Below are positions 46,300 to 58,259 of a stretch of 64,000 nucleotides of DNA, in pieces. Source of the DNA: Blasia pusilla. Lineage: Eukaryota > Marchantiophyta > Marchantiopsida > Blasiales. Under the pieces are notes generated by a model that made no database searches, was not told the origin of the DNA, and saw only the letters and a list, made by a program, of their open reading frames with translations. The position numbers and the translations under genes were made by a program. The stretch lies in contig CM114273.1 of the NCBI GenBank assembly GCA_050084515.1, forward strand, positions 26,040,001 through 26,104,000, read 5' to 3'. Positions within the stretch are counted from its first letter, which is position 1, and each line of letters starts with the position of its first letter.

Positions 46300-47695
46300 A
46301 AGATGTCTGCATGGTTATCCTTTGTTGGAGAATAGACTAAATCTAAAACCTCTCTCTCAATCAACTCACAAACAAAATGATACTGGATTTCTGTGTGCTT
46401 CGTACTATAAGAGGATTATGTGCTATGGCAATGCAACTCTGATTGTCACACGACATTACAGTAGCACTTTCTGGTGCTTCTCTTATGTCCTCATATATCC
46501 ATCTCAACCATACTGCTTCACAAGAAGCATAACAAGCCATCTTGTACTTTGCCTCAGTAGAAGAAAGAGTCAATGTAGGTTGCTTCTTGCTGACCCATGA
46601 CACCACACCTGATCCTACCAAGAAGCAATAACCTGAAACTGATCTCTGAGAATCTAAATCTATTGCCCAATCTGAGTCACACAAAATTTTCATTTCCGTC
46701 CTTGCTCCATAGGTGATGCCGTACTCGATAGTGCCTTTGATGTACTTCAACATACGCATCCCTGCCTCCCAATGCTTCTCACGAGGCTTAGTTGAGAATC
46801 TACTCAACACTCCCACAGTGAAGCTAATGTCTGGTCTTGTGTTACACAAAAATATCAAATTGCCTACAAGCTTTCTGTACAACTTTTCAACTACCAATGG
46901 TGAAAAATCCTCCATCGAGAGTTTCAACTCTACCTCCATTGGTAAGACCACTGCCTTACGCTCAGTCATCTCGAATGCCTTCAAGATTTCTCTAGCATAC
47001 TTTTGCTGAGAGAGAAAAATAGAATCTGATTGTTGCCAAATCTCTAGCCCTATAAAGTAGTGCAAAAGACCTAAATCTGACATTTCAAACTTAGATTTCA
47101 ACACTCCCTTCATTTCCTCTATTTTCTTACTATGGTCTCCTGTGATGATCAGATCATCCACATACAAGACTATCAACATATACATCCCATCTTTGCAAAA
47201 CACATAAAAATTTGCTTTTGACAGACTCTTGATGAGACCCTTCTCTCGGAAGAATGTATCTATTTGTTGATACCATACCCTTGGGGCTTGCTTCAACCCA
47301 TACAATGCTCGATGAAGTAAACACACTTTCTCTTCTGATCCGGGTGTCTCAAAACTTGATGGTTGAGATACATACACCTCCTTCTTGAGACTCCCATTCA
47401 GAAAGGCAGACTTCACATCCTATTGGTATATAGGCCAACGTCTTGTTCCCGCCATTGCTAGAACAATTCGAATGGTAGTCATCCTTGCAGTAGGAGCAAA
47501 AGTCTCATAATAGTTAAAATGTTTGATTTGTGAACACCCTTGTGCATCCAACCTCGCTTTGAATTTATCCAATGTATTGTTTGACTTGTACTTGGTCTTG
47601 TACACCCCCTTGGTGTATATTATCTTCCTTTCCTTTGGCTTCTCAACCAAAGTCCAAGTTTCATTTTTCTGAATAGCATCCATCTCCATCTGCAT
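46300..47695 (-). pseudogene. Copia D reverse transcriptase-RNase H, nearly intact
   Basis: The RVT_2 domain starts MQMEMDAIQKNETWTLVE, then VYKTKYKSNNTLDKFKARL. One in-frame TAG at 47417-47419 interrupts it just before DVKSAFLNGSLKKEVYVSQP. Then come YGLKQAPRVWYQQIDTFF, the active site LIVLYVDDLIITGDHSKK, and LGLLHYFIGLEI. RNase H runs from EMKILCDSDWAIDLDSQRSV through TLTLSSTEAKYKMACYASCE to SCDNQSCIAIAHNP. A frameshift near 46425 precedes the usual C-terminal block (EIQYHFVCELIE, HADIFTKALSGDQL), which is still readable to about 46260. With one stop and one frameshift, this is the best preserved RT in the window. Confidence 0.9.
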
Positions 47696-47726
47696 GGCCT
47701 CTCTCTATTGAGGATGAGCAAGGGCC

Positions 47727-48660
47727 TCATCCAAGCATGATGGCTCTTCCACCTTCAAGACCTCTGTCATCAAGGCCATATTGACGAGATGTGCGGAAGC
47801 TATAATGCTCCTCTAGTCTCTTGGATTTCCTTGGATGTGTAACAACTTCATCAGTTGCTAGTGGATCCTTACCATCCAAGAGTTGCTTTATCCACTTAGG
47901 GTGTGATGACTGTAGTGGAAGAGCATATTGCTCTTTGTAATCATCACCAAATTCTTCTTCTTGATGATCTGTTGTAAACATTGGTGGTGTGCTCTGGTGG
48001 GTTATCTCTTCGTTTGATGATAATATGGACGGACCATTGATATCCGCCACTTGACGAGTCTATTCTTGGAACATCACATCATGACTCACAAGCATCTTCT
48101 TTGCCTCAAGATACCATAGGCGATAAGCTTTAGCCTCATCTATTTAGAATGTAAACGGCAGTATTAACAACTTCAGCCCAAAATCCTTTTGTCAAACCTT
48201 TTGCTTTCATCATACATCTTGCAATCTCCACCACTGTATGGTTTCAACCCTCAAAAACTCCATTTTGTTGTGGTGTATGTGCCGTGGTTAACTAGCACTT
48301 AATTCCATGCTCCCCCAAATATTTGTTGAATTCTGTTGATAAGAATTCTCCTCCTCGATCGGTGCGAAGCTTTTGTACCTTCTTTCCTATCTCATTCTCA
48401 ACCAACTTGTGCCATACTTTAAATTTTCCAAAAGCACTTGCCTTATGACGAAGGAAATACACCCACATCTTCCTACTATAATCGTCGACAACTAAAAAGA
48501 AGTAGGAAGAACCACCTAATGCCACTGTTCTCATTTTACCACAGAGGTCAGCATGAATCAACTCTAGAGGAGCCTTTAGCTCTATTGTTGGATTCTTGTG
48601 CAAATGATCTCCTAGATTTTGAGCTCTTCAGCCAATATGTAGTGTAAATAGACATTGCTG
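47727..48660 (-). pseudogene. Copia D integrase remnant
   Basis: The segment 48292-48603 holds LELIHADLCGKMRTVALGG (first catalytic Asp), YFFLVVDDYSRKMWVYFL and KLRTDRGGEFLSTEFNKYL (second catalytic Asp). Upstream, in another frame, a basic KSRRSFAQESNNRAK block continues the GAG-pre-integrase to about 48650. The downstream integrase C-terminus (48050-48290) is degenerate. 47727-48050 encodes the hydrophilic spacer before RT (HPRKSKRLEEHYSFRTSRQ). Confidence 0.8.
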
Positions 48661-49150
48661 CCAACATATACGGGCTATCATGCACTGTAATGTATAAGAA
48701 TTTCAATTTTACAGTCGTTTACTGAGTTCGATCCCCAAGAGGATCATTGTTTGATGAAAAGAGAGTTTGAAATTAAAATTTTTTTGTAATAGTTGTAATT
48801 AAATATGTATGATTTATATTCAATGTCTTATCAATATCTTTGGATCTTTCTTAGTACCAAGGTTTCTTTCTTCTATTCTCTCTAGTGGAGTTGACAGCAC
48901 ACTCATGTAGATTGCCTCTCGATATTAAGAAACCTCACAGAGACCTCAACATGAAAGTTGACTTCTCCTACTTTCGGAACTCAATCCGTCTCGGTGGGCT
49001 ACTCTCTGTCAAACAGATTTCCTACAACTCTATGTTGATTATTCCATTGATGAGAAAGGTTTGCCTGATTCACTCTTCACTCTACACACCCAAAAAGAAT
49101 ACTCAGACATAAGCATGAATCTGGCTTTACTACTCCATCAATGAATGGCT
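48661..49150. other. Unassigned junction sequence
   Basis: About 490 bp between copia D and gypsy A with no recognisable gene or LTR. It may be part of another element destroyed by the neighbouring insertions. Confidence 0.4.
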
Positions 49151-49153
49151 GAG

Positions 49154-49800
49154 TGGTGCGTTTAGGAAATGGAGCAGAGCACCAGAGCCGGAACTTCTCT
49201 CACGCATCGATGAGTTGGAGCAGAGGATTGCTGCTATGACGATGATGCAGCTCAGGGAAGGCACGCAGCCGCGAGCACCTAGTGTGGCTCCAGCTTCTAC
49301 CTCTTACCCTGACACGGGAGAGGATCTTGCTAGTATGGGGTTTATGTGTAGTGCAACCTGGGTGAGGCAACTGCAATGGTGGCTCGGGGTGTTGCGAGAG
49401 GCACCGAGCCATCGAGAGGTGGAATTGAGATTGACCTACGAGAGGGGACCAATGGGTGGCAGGCCAGGGTTCCACAGTCATTCACATTGTCGGAGGCACT
49501 AGACACACCATCAATGGTGCCTCGACGACCAGCGATGCCTACAGCTCAGGCACCTACGTCGACGTCACGAGGAGTTGGAGTGACAACTCCTATGCCGGCT
49601 TGAGTGGAGTCAATGTTTACCATAGTGTTGGAGATGGCCACCATAGTGAGTCAGACTCCACTATTTTCTGCCATAGAGTTGGCGACGTTGGGAGTTGGAC
49701 CAGTTGAGGTGTTCCGGCTGGCCGCCACGTTGTGTGAGCGTGGAGAGATGGCTGCTTCTTGTTCAGAGTTAGTTGAGGAGGTGGTGGACTTACCCTCAGA
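49154..49800 (+). pseudogene. Gypsy A gag C-terminal part
   Basis: ELEQRIAAMTMMQLREG corresponds to the YQLQHQIAVMALRLHDAG region of gypsy B. After a frameshift, VPQSFTLSEALDTPSM matches LPQSFTLSEAIRTPSM. The CCHC nucleocapsid is not present because the element is truncated at about 49153. It leads into the protease through AATLCERGEMAASCSELVE, which is also conserved in gypsy B. Confidence 0.7.
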
Positions 49801-49803
49801 CCG

Positions 49804-50154
49804 GTGCTCAAGACATTCCCCACAGAATCATGGCATGTGGCGACAGCAAAGTTGGTAGATATGCCAGTTCGACCAGCCATAGAACGAGCAGTGGTGACAT
49901 CGGGAGTAGTGTTACTGGATAACCGAACTGGAGTATTTTTCTTGGTTAGTCCGAAGGGGACAGTATACCACCGACAGTGCGTCCTATTTGATTCAGGAGC
50001 GCAACCCTTGATGTTAGGAAAGACCACGTGTTTAGCGTTGGGGTTACGGAAGGCCGACATTGAGCCTTGTCCCTTCCAGATAAAGACCTCGATTGAGGAC
50101 GTGCCATCCACGCAGTATATTACTCAAGAGGAGATAGTTGTTAGAGTCCAGCCA
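49804..50154 (+). pseudogene. Gypsy A aspartic protease, cut by copia B
   Basis: SGVVLLDNRTGVFFLVSPKG leads to VLFDSGAQPLMLGKTTCLALGL, containing the retropepsin DSGA motif. The frame then runs through RKADIEPCPFQIKTSIEDV to QEEIVVRVQ, where the copia B LTR interrupts it at 50155. Confidence 0.85.
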
Positions 50155-50467
50155 TGTGGAAAATTACTAAACAAGCATAATTGGTGGAAAACGGCTATCA
50201 TACATACACACCACCATGGAGAACGAAATTTGCAATGAGAGAATGAATGGAGGGTGGTCCTCTTCTCAATTATATAGGGTATGTACAAGCAACCCTAATC
50301 CTATCCTTAACCATAGTCTCGAGTTAGCCTAACTGTGATTAACTAACCCTAGTTAAGATAATCGTGCTTAACTGACTAACCAAGATTAAGCTTCCCTACT
50401 TTGTGTGAGTGCCAAATGTAGCAGTTCAGGTGTCTCATGAGTTTGACTATAACTCAATCTTCAATAC
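50155..50467 (-). repeat. 3' LTR of copia B
   Basis: Minus strand TATTGAAGATTGAG...TTTTCCACA. It is preceded by the polypurine tract, plus-strand CTCCCCCTCAAGCTC at 50468-50482. Confidence 0.9.
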
Positions 50468-50482
50468 TCCCCCTCAAGCTCA

Positions 50483-51975
50483 TATCGATATCTCTAACGC
50501 CTAAATGCTATCTAAAAATCTCAAACTTATCTCTAGACAATGCCTTTATAGAGATGTCAACAATTTGCTGATCTGTACCTATATATACAAGATCAATTTC
50601 TCCTTCAAGCACTTTCTCTCTGATAAAATGATAGTGCACCTCAACATGCTTTGTACGAGTATGAAACACAGGGTTATTAGCAAGCTTGATACTACTAATA
50701 TTGTCTGCATATATTACACTAGATCCTAAGTTACTAACACCAATCTTGACAAGTAATCGATGAAGCCACACCGCCTCACATGCTGCATTGGTTGCTCCTC
50801 TATACTCAGCCTTTGTTGAAGATAAAGCAACTGTAGGTTGCTTATTTGAAGCCCAACTTATAGTTGCCCTTCCCAAAGTAAATGAATAACCAGATGTGGA
50901 GTGTCAATCAAACACGCTTCCTGCCCAATCAGCATTTATGAATCCTTGTAATTGAAAACTCGGAAAAGATTCAAATTGAAGCCCGAATTGAATAGAGAAT
51001 TTCACATACTGCATAATCCTCCTCACAACATCAAGGTGAGGTTTTCGAGGTGCTTGCATTAACTGGCTCACTAGACCAACAATATAGCTCAAATCTGGTC
51101 TAGTTATAATTAGATAGATCAAACTTCCAACCATGCGCCTATACATATTAGAATCTGCAAGCATCTCTCTTTCATCCACTCTTAGCTTCACGCTTTGGTC
51201 CAACGGAGTAGAGATTGGCTTACAAGCTGTCATACCATATTTTGAAAGCATATGAAGAGCATATTGTCGTTGTAGTAACCACATGCTCTCTCCAACCTTG
51301 ATAAACTCAATACTAAGGAAGTACTTGAGTTCTCTCAAGTCCTTCATATCAAATTCTGCTTGTAACTTAAGCTTGACTTGTTGTACCATTTCTTCAGTAC
51401 TCCCAATAATCAAGAGATCGTCAACATACAACACAATCAGAACTGTATGATCTTGTCCTCTCAAGATATATAACGAAGAAGTCAGAATCACATACCCTAA
51501 AACCCAACTCTTGTAGGACATATGTAATCTTGCCATACCAAGCTCTTGGAGCTTGTTTGAGCCCGTATAGAGCTTTCTTCAACCTGCATATACAAAATGG
51601 AAACTTGGGATGCTCGTATCAAGGTGGTTGAGTCATATATACCTCCTCGTATAGATCTCCATTCAAGAAGGCATTCTTGACGTCCATGTGATGTAATCTG
51701 CACTTCTTACTTACTGCAGCTGCAACCACTGTTCTCAAAGTCGCCATCTTTGCAACAGGGCTAAATGTTTCCTCATAATCGATACCATATTGTTGTGCAT
51801 AGCCCTTAGCCACCAATCTCACTTTGTATTTGTTAATTGTACCATCTTGATTGCGCTTGATTTTGTAAACCCATTTGCAACCAATAGCTTCCTTAACAGA
51901 AGGTATATCAACTAGCTCCCATGTTTGTTGATGTCTTAATGCAGCAAGCTCTTCCTCCATAGCTTCAATCTATTT
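50483..51975 (-). pseudogene. Copia B reverse transcriptase-RNase H
   Basis: 51619-51960 carries the RVT_2 start ([59 protein letters not shown]). After a stop and frameshift come the YGLKQAP block and 50904-51536, with VLYVDDLLIIGSTEEM, LRELKYFLSIEF and YRRMVGSLIYLIITRPDLSY. A TGA at 50904-50906 splits RNase H (INADWAGSVFD, then HSTSGYSFTLGRATISWAS), where copia A still has CGA. It continues TVALSSTKAEYRGATNAACE to DISIKALSRDKFEIFR. Confidence 0.9.
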
Positions 51976-52155
51976 GGCTTTACTCGCAGCTTCTTCAAAA
52001 CAACTCGGCTCCTGCTCTTGAAGGGTAGTCATCATATATGCATGATGTGTCACAAGGAAACCTTCATTTATGAATCTATGAATTGGATGTGTAACTCTAC
52101 TTGATCTACAAAGTTGTTGTTCAGAGGTAGATGCCTCTCACACCTAACTTGAGCT

Positions 52156-53025
52156 CTAAATAATGTTAACAGACTGAATATGTACTCTTCCCATCCATGG
52201 ACTCACAGATTTAATGGATGAATCTAGGACCTCTCCTAATCCTGCACTAGTACTTGGGGAAGTTGAAGATAATGTCTGTTGGTATATAGTCATATTCTCC
52301 CCCTCAACAGACAAGTTTAGAGGTGGAATAGGCTCAGATGGAGCATACTGTGACTTTAGCTCAACAAAGACAACATCCCCACTAATAATAAGCTGCCTAG
52401 AGAATGGAATGTAGCACTTATATCCCTTAGTTCCATCAGCATAGCCAATGAAGGTACATCTTTTAGACTTGGGATCTAATTTTTGATCTCTCTCAAAAGG
52501 AACATGAGCATAACAGATACAGCCAAATACTTTCAAGAAGGAAATACTTCTTGTGAAGACTTTGAATGGAGTTTTATCATGAACTCCTACTGTTGGAGTT
52601 CGGTTTATTAAAAAGATGTCACATGCTACAACCTCTGCCCAATACACCTCAGGCATGTTCTTCTCATTCACCATAGCTCGTGCCGCTTCAACAATATGTC
52701 GATTTTTCCTCTCAGCCACCCCATTTTGTTGTGGACTGTAGGGGCAAGTCACTTGAAGTTGGATGCCATTATGACGTAAATAGTCATCAAACTCTGTTGA
52801 AAGATACTCTCCTCCTCCATCGCAACGCAATTTCAGAATGTGTTGTCCAGTTTGCTTCTCTACTAGAATTCTGAATGTTTGGAACACTGAGAATACCTGT
52901 GACTTGGCTTTTAAAAAGTATACCCATATATACCTAGAGAAGTCATCATTAAATGAAACAAAGTATTGGCAACCACTAAGGCTCTGTTGTGATGTTGTCC
53001 ACACATCACTGTGGATCAACTCCAA
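52156..53025 (-). pseudogene. Copia B integrase (open over 289 codons)
   Basis: An uninterrupted frame with the complete DD35E core: MELIHSDVWTTSQQSLSG (Asp 1), FNDDFSRYIWVYFLKAKS, LKLRCDGGGEYLSTEFDDYL (Asp 2) and SPQQNGVAERKNRHIVEAA (Glu). Downstream are NEKNMPEVYWAEVVACDIFL, FLKVFGCICYAHVPFERD and the C-terminal KLDPKSKRCTFIGYADGTKG block. Integrase inserts element cDNA into the genome. The domain is intact, but the element's other domains are broken. Confidence 0.85.
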
Positions 53026-54135
53026 TATCTTGGATGCTCTTCTACCTTGCTTTGGAAAAGGAAATCTAGCTTGTTTTCCAAATTGGCAAGCAGAACATAC
53101 TTCTAACGTAGCAGGACTCCCTAATTTAGGGAGTTCTATTACTATATTAGATGATGAAAGATTCTATAATCTTTGAAGATTCATATGTCCAATTCTTTTA
53201 TGCCACACATTTAGATCTGTGACTTGTTGGCCGATTTGACCATATATTACTATTTGAATCTCTGGCATAGAAACATCTAATTTGAACATTCGGCTAGATC
53301 TAGTTCCTTTGGCTATCGTAGTCTGGTCATCCATTATTTCAATGAAACAACCATCGGCGTTAAACTTCACTTGATAACCTTGTTCTACTATTTGTCCTAC
53401 AGAGATCAGATTTCTTGCAATGGTAGGAACATAGAGAACATTTGCAAGAGCACAAAGACCATCTGATGCTATTGGAACTTTAGCGGTATGCGTGATATGA
53501 TGTTGAGTGTCATCTCCTGTGAGCACAACTGCAGGATCTTTCACTGGCTCCAAACTACTGAACCATTTCGCTTGTGAGGTCATGTGATTTGATGCACCAG
53601 AGTCAATGTACCAATCTTCTGTCGAGTCTCTCTTGACCATTGCTCCCATATGATGAGTCATGACCAAGAGATGTTCCGTTTGTGAATGTTGTTGTTCTTG
53701 GTACTGCTCTTGGTGTTGTTGCTCCACATAGTTTTGTTGCTGTAAGGCTCCTATTCTCATATCTGCCTTCTTCTTGAAGCAAAACTTTGCATAGTGATCC
53801 TTTATCCCACAGTAATTGCAAGATCCAAGAACCCTCTCTTTGACCTCGACCCCAACGGTTTCCACCATCACCACCATGTGATAATGTCTGGTACTGGTTC
53901 GTAGTTGATTGAGTGACGTTATATTGAGTGCCTCTTCCTTCATATGCTTGATATCCACCACGACCACGGAAGTTTGTGCCACGACCCCTGCCTTTGTTTG
54001 ATTCATAACCTGCAAATAGCGCACTCTCTTGCAGACTAGACGAGCTACCGCTACCTACTAGGCGCATCTCTTCACTGATCAACAGAGGAACTAACTGATT
54101 GCTACTGAGGAATACTTCATGATAAACGATTTCAC
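53026..54135 (-). pseudogene. Copia B gag-protease with internal deletion
   Basis: The N-terminus (KYSSVAISQ-like) is joined to LVPLLISEEMRLVGSGSSSS; the middle of the UBN2 gag is deleted relative to copia A. The nucleocapsid CCHC knuckle CNYCGIKDHYAKFC and a Gln/Glu/His-rich linker (QEQYQEQQHSQTEHLL) follow. The protease DWYIDSGASNHMTSQAKWF is intact. GAG-pre-integrase reads VWHKRIGHMNLQRL at 53164-53210, followed by a stop before the integrase frame. Confidence 0.85.
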
Positions 54136-55230
54136 TCACAAAAAAATGGGTATGTACCCCCCACGACTCCCACTACTACTACCACCACCACTACTACGAG
54201 ACTGTGAGATGGGCTGTTGAACACGAGAAGTAGTAGTTGTATCCCTACTGAATGTGGATGTCACCACTCTCTCCTCCACCATGTTAAGCTCAATCTTCTC
54301 AGATAGAGCAAACACATGGGTCAATGTGGATGAATCATCACTCATAAGAGTAGCATCACGTACCTTGCGGCGCAACTCTCTGTCCAAGATCCCATACCAA
54401 AACTGGACTGCCGGAGCCTCAGTCACATCTTGAGTAACTGAAATCAAGCGTCGCATACGAGTGTATGCCTCACAAAGACTCACCAATCTTTCGCTCAAAT
54501 TCGTGGAGACTCCTCAACTTCTCTATCTTCACTCCTTGATAGTTCTTCAACCTCTTGAAGAACTCTGCAACCGGGCTGAACGATGGTGGGGCACTAGTAC
54601 CCCCACTAGTACCTCCATGGGTACCTCCAGTGGTACCCCCACTCCGGCTCGTACTCATACCACTCAACGTCGCGTTGGCTGGCATAGTAGGAGCACTACT
54701 ACCAATACCACCATGGGTGATAGACACATAGCCTGGAGACCAATATTATCTCCACGCCTCAATCTTAGCAACATGGTCCTTCCTAAACTCATGATAATCA
54801 TCCATGGATGGTCCCTCCAAGTGCTGAAACAACCCCTTCCAAGCCAAGAAGGGTGTAAACAACGTGGCATTTCGCAACATATGCATATCACACCACGTAT
54901 CAAACTCCTACATGAAGTCAGTCCTCCAACTCAATGGTGCCCACTGCACCCGAGTATTGTCGTGGGCCCTTCATGGCCCCATATATGCCGTCCATGTCCC
55001 AAATCAATGGAGCTGCAACACTCGATAACAACGTAGAAGACTCGGTGTTTGGAACACCCTCGTCCTCCTCTTCATCAACCGTCGGAAGTGGAAAAGATAG
55101 CCGATACCTCAATCCACTTTGTGTAAAACCGCCAATGTCCGCACCACGGTCCCCAACTAGACCACCAAACAGCTCCGTGATGACCAACGCCGATGCCACA
55201 CCACCACCAAATCACCACCACTAAGTAACC
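54136..55230 (-). pseudogene. Gypsy C gag fragment inserted in copia B
   Basis: Capsid-like gag (retrotrans_gag type): RLISVTQDVTEAPAVQFWYG, then ILDRELRRKVRDATLMSDDS and HVFALSEKIELNMVEERV, preceded by FFKRLKNYQGVKIEKLRSLH and a Gly/Thr/Ser-rich tract. The N-terminal section GGFTQSGLRYRL is shared with gypsy B gag, so it is related to the methyltransferase-bearing family. Coding stops abruptly at 54136 at the junction with copia B leader (TTTTTTGTGAGTGAAATCG). No pol region of this copy remains, so it is unknown whether it carried the methyltransferase. Confidence 0.75.
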
Positions 55231-57330
55231 AATTTATGTCGATGTAGCTGTACTATTCTAGCTCTACTAGCTATGGGTGTAGGCAACCTAACCTGTCATC
55301 ACCACAAGAAGCCTCCCATGGTCTACTGGTCATCACTCCAGCCTCACTACCGGTAGCACACAGGAGTAACACTTCTCTGGAAATCAGCGTCAACCCTAAC
55401 AATGGGCGGGCAAGCAAGAATCAACGATGACGGGATCCTAACACAGGAAGTCCAACGACAAACCTCCAATCGCTAATGGAAATCAAGGTAACACAATCCA
55501 CCAAACGTGGCGCCCCCTGAATCCACAGAACCCACCACACAATTCTAACGCAATAGCTACTCTACCGCCGGTCGATGACGTGCTAGTCGGACTCACAGCA
55601 CCTGAAAATATCTCCTGCATGGAGAGGCTACACTGTACTATGCGCTAGAGGTCCATCAACCAAAAACCTAAGATGCATAAAGCACCTAACACATCTCCGA
55701 ACAACACCAAATAAGCTACACCAGTGTGTACACTGGCATAGTTAAGAACTCAGCAGTTAAGCGTCTTCCAGGCAGAATAGCCCAAAGATGGGTGACTAGG
55801 TATGCAACACTCAAATCACAAATCCTGGAAAAATTGCCTCACGCCCAAGCAAGCAAGCTTGCTTGCTTGCTCCTTGCTACTTACTCCACCTCTCACGCCC
55901 ACTCGCCCCAAGCTACCACGAGTTGCCTCGAAGCCTCAAAACGCCGAGAAATGGAGAGAGGCCCAACCAGGGCGCCTCCAACAGGATAGGCGTCTCCAAC
56001 AACGGACGAATCACCAACCAACCAGCCCCTCCGATCTACTTTCTACGAAAATTCGATCAGTAATTACTCCACAAGTCCTCAGCCAAAATTGAATCTGTTT
56101 CAGCCAAAATTCAATTGGCCACCATAGCTATTTCTCCACAAAAAATCAGCTACAACCGAGCTCTGTACTCCGAGCTAAAAATCAGACAAACTTGCTACCC
56201 ATACACCTCCAGAATCGTAAATCCGACAGCACTTCCGCCCAGATTCATGCACACAGAAATCCGCAACGCTCCACACACTCAAGTAGATAGCTTCACATGA
56301 GATCACAATACAAGAAGCAGCAAGAATCTCTTACCCGATCTGGATGATTTTCAACAGAGCTTCCGCACTCCAAGCTCTCCACATCAGAAAACCGTTGAAC
56401 ACGAAACAAAATCTTCAATCCTTGATAACTTCCAATTCCTTTAACGAAATCCGGAAATCTAAAGCACGTTGGAAAGCTCTCAGCAAGGCGCTTCTTTCCC
56501 AACCAACCAACCAACCATGTACCAGATTCCTACCTCCAACATAGGCCACAAGCCACAAACATCCACAGTTGAGTACACAATCAACCCTAGCCAGATCCTA
56601 CTGATCCACAATCGAAGCTACCATCGATCTACTCTAGTTCTTTGAGTGAAATCCGTGAAAGACCTACTGTCATAAAACACATATAGAATCACATAAAATC
56701 AAGCCAAACCCACTCCACGATGGGAGAATCCAGGTCGAAGCTTGCGGGAACCACCATAGCCAAGAGCTCTACTCACTACCTAGGCTAACTCCCAACGCAA
56801 AAGGCTCAACTCGAAGAACTAACAGTTCTTTGAGTGCACTCCACACTATATCCTCCAACCTAAGAGCGGGCCCTACTGGAAAAGTCACCCTCAACTGAGT
56901 AACCTCCAACCCTATGTATGAAACCACATCTCTACCTAGACACTACAGCCCTACATAAGGTATGGCCTCTACTAGCACACTATACTCTACGACATAATCC
57001 GTATGGTCATGACATATTCTCTCTTGTTTTAAAAATAAGATTTTGGTAAATCAAGCAAGATGGCCATTCCCCAAAAAAGGTATATATGTGTCCAAAATAC
57101 TAGAGCAATATATCTTAACCTAATTTGAATGGCAGTAAGTATTTTGTATCCTAGCTTGGTTGATCATTTCCCTAGAAGATATGAATAAACTCTTTGAAAG
57201 AACTATCATAAGTACTTAAGATGTTGTAGAATTTTGAGAATCTGGTTAAGAAGTGATCTACATGTTTCATTTTTTAAATTGAAAGTAGATGGATAATAGT
57301 AGTTTTTATCTAGAGACATTGATGTATTCC
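55231..57330. other. Probable gypsy C leader and other non-coding sequence
   Basis: No gene is recognised. The GC content up to about 56.6 kb resembles gypsy C, so it may be its 5' leader or LTR, but no LTR pair was found. It contains a 5S-rRNA-like segment (55743-55800) and a 24-bp perfect palindrome of AAGC units (55846-55869). Confidence 0.4.
55743..55800 (+). ncRNA. 5S rRNA-like segment (partial, degenerate)
   Basis: The order AACTC, CAGTTAAGCG, a short variable part, then GATGGGTGAC resembles the internal promoter half of plant 5S rRNA: box A-like GTTAAGCG and box C GATGGGTGACC with about the right spacing. The 5' and 3' thirds of 5S are not recognisable, so it is not a functional 5S gene. 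Similar 5S-derived segments sit in LTRs of Cassandra-type TRIM elements and in 5S-derived SINEs. Here it lies in element-rich DNA upstream (minus strand) of a gypsy gag. Confidence 0.6.
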
Positions 57331-57379
57331 TTGAACATAACATCAAAGGGGAAGGTACTTGTAGTTATGATCTAGAGAA

Positions 57380-58200
57380 TAATAGAGTAATAGAGAGGAA
57401 GAATCAACACATTGCACAAACTATGAGGACCATGTTCAATGAGAAGAATAAGCCTAAGGTGAATTAGACAAAAGTGGTGTATTTCATAAATCCTAGGTCT
57501 ACAACAATAGTGCAAGCAAAAACACTACAAAAGTTCTTTATCAACAACGAGCTTGATTTTTCATTTCCTAAGATTTTTGGTTGTTTGTGCTTTGCTCTTA
57601 CTTCGAGTAAAAGAATAAGAAGTTAGATAGAAATGTAGAAATATAGATCTTTTTGTCTAATGCTTTACATTCTAAGAGTTATAAATATTATAATCCTTCG
57701 ACTAAGCAGTTTATATTATTAGATATGTGATGTTTGATTAAATAAAGTTTTGGTGTGAGAAAACTAAATTAAATTGAAATTTATGGGATGTGTAGTAAGC
57801 TAATTTAAAAAATAGAAAGGGATGATAAGAAACATCATTGAACAACAGCGATAGAGGATTATGAGTGGTTATTGACTTTCAAAAGTCTAGGAAGAATGGA
57901 ATTTAGTATGGAAGGTTAAGACCAAAGGAGGTGTTCCAAGCGATGATGGAATAGAGGATTCTAGTCCTCATTTGACGTCGATATTTAAGACATCAAATAG
58001 GGTATGAAATCCTATTTAGAAATTCATGCATGATAGTCCCTTGACTATTCACCATGGATATATAGTGAAGATTCTTTAGATACAAGAGCTGAGCATTCTT
58101 GAGTTGGAAATTCAAAAGGTAAAGCAGGTTGAAACATTTATCATGGTAGATATGGTGTAGTCACGTAGGGCGAGATAATATCAAGGCCTTAAAGGGGTCT
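57380..58200 (+). pseudogene. Copia E integrase remnant (highly decayed)
   Basis: Plus-strand reading gives VIERKNQHIAQTMRTMFNEK, NKPKV, LDFSFPKIFGCLCFALTS and further fragments. This is the copia integrase C-terminal pattern (GVAERKNRH...MLNEK...FGC) with numerous stops and frameshifts. It is oriented opposite to copia B and C and is much more degenerate than either. Confidence 0.6.
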
Positions 58201-58259
58201 TGTACTTCCCGATTTTGAGAGGTCATATGTGACTTGCTCTTAGGAGGTGACCTACGTCA

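Larger units (their letters stand above)
45872..48660 (-). mobile_element. Ty1/copia element D, 3' half
   Basis: Read on the minus strand: the end of GAG-pre-integrase, integrase, reverse transcriptase, RNase H, polypurine tract and a canonical TG...CA 3' LTR (45872-46200). The 5' half is missing: homology stops near 48650. Fragment C at 58.2-60.05 kb belongs to the same LTR family. This is a different family from copia A and B. Confidence 0.85.

Noticed and set aside
46322-46600. Plus-strand reading frame over the copia D RNase H
   Set aside because: It is the antisense of the well-supported minus-strand RNase H coding region.
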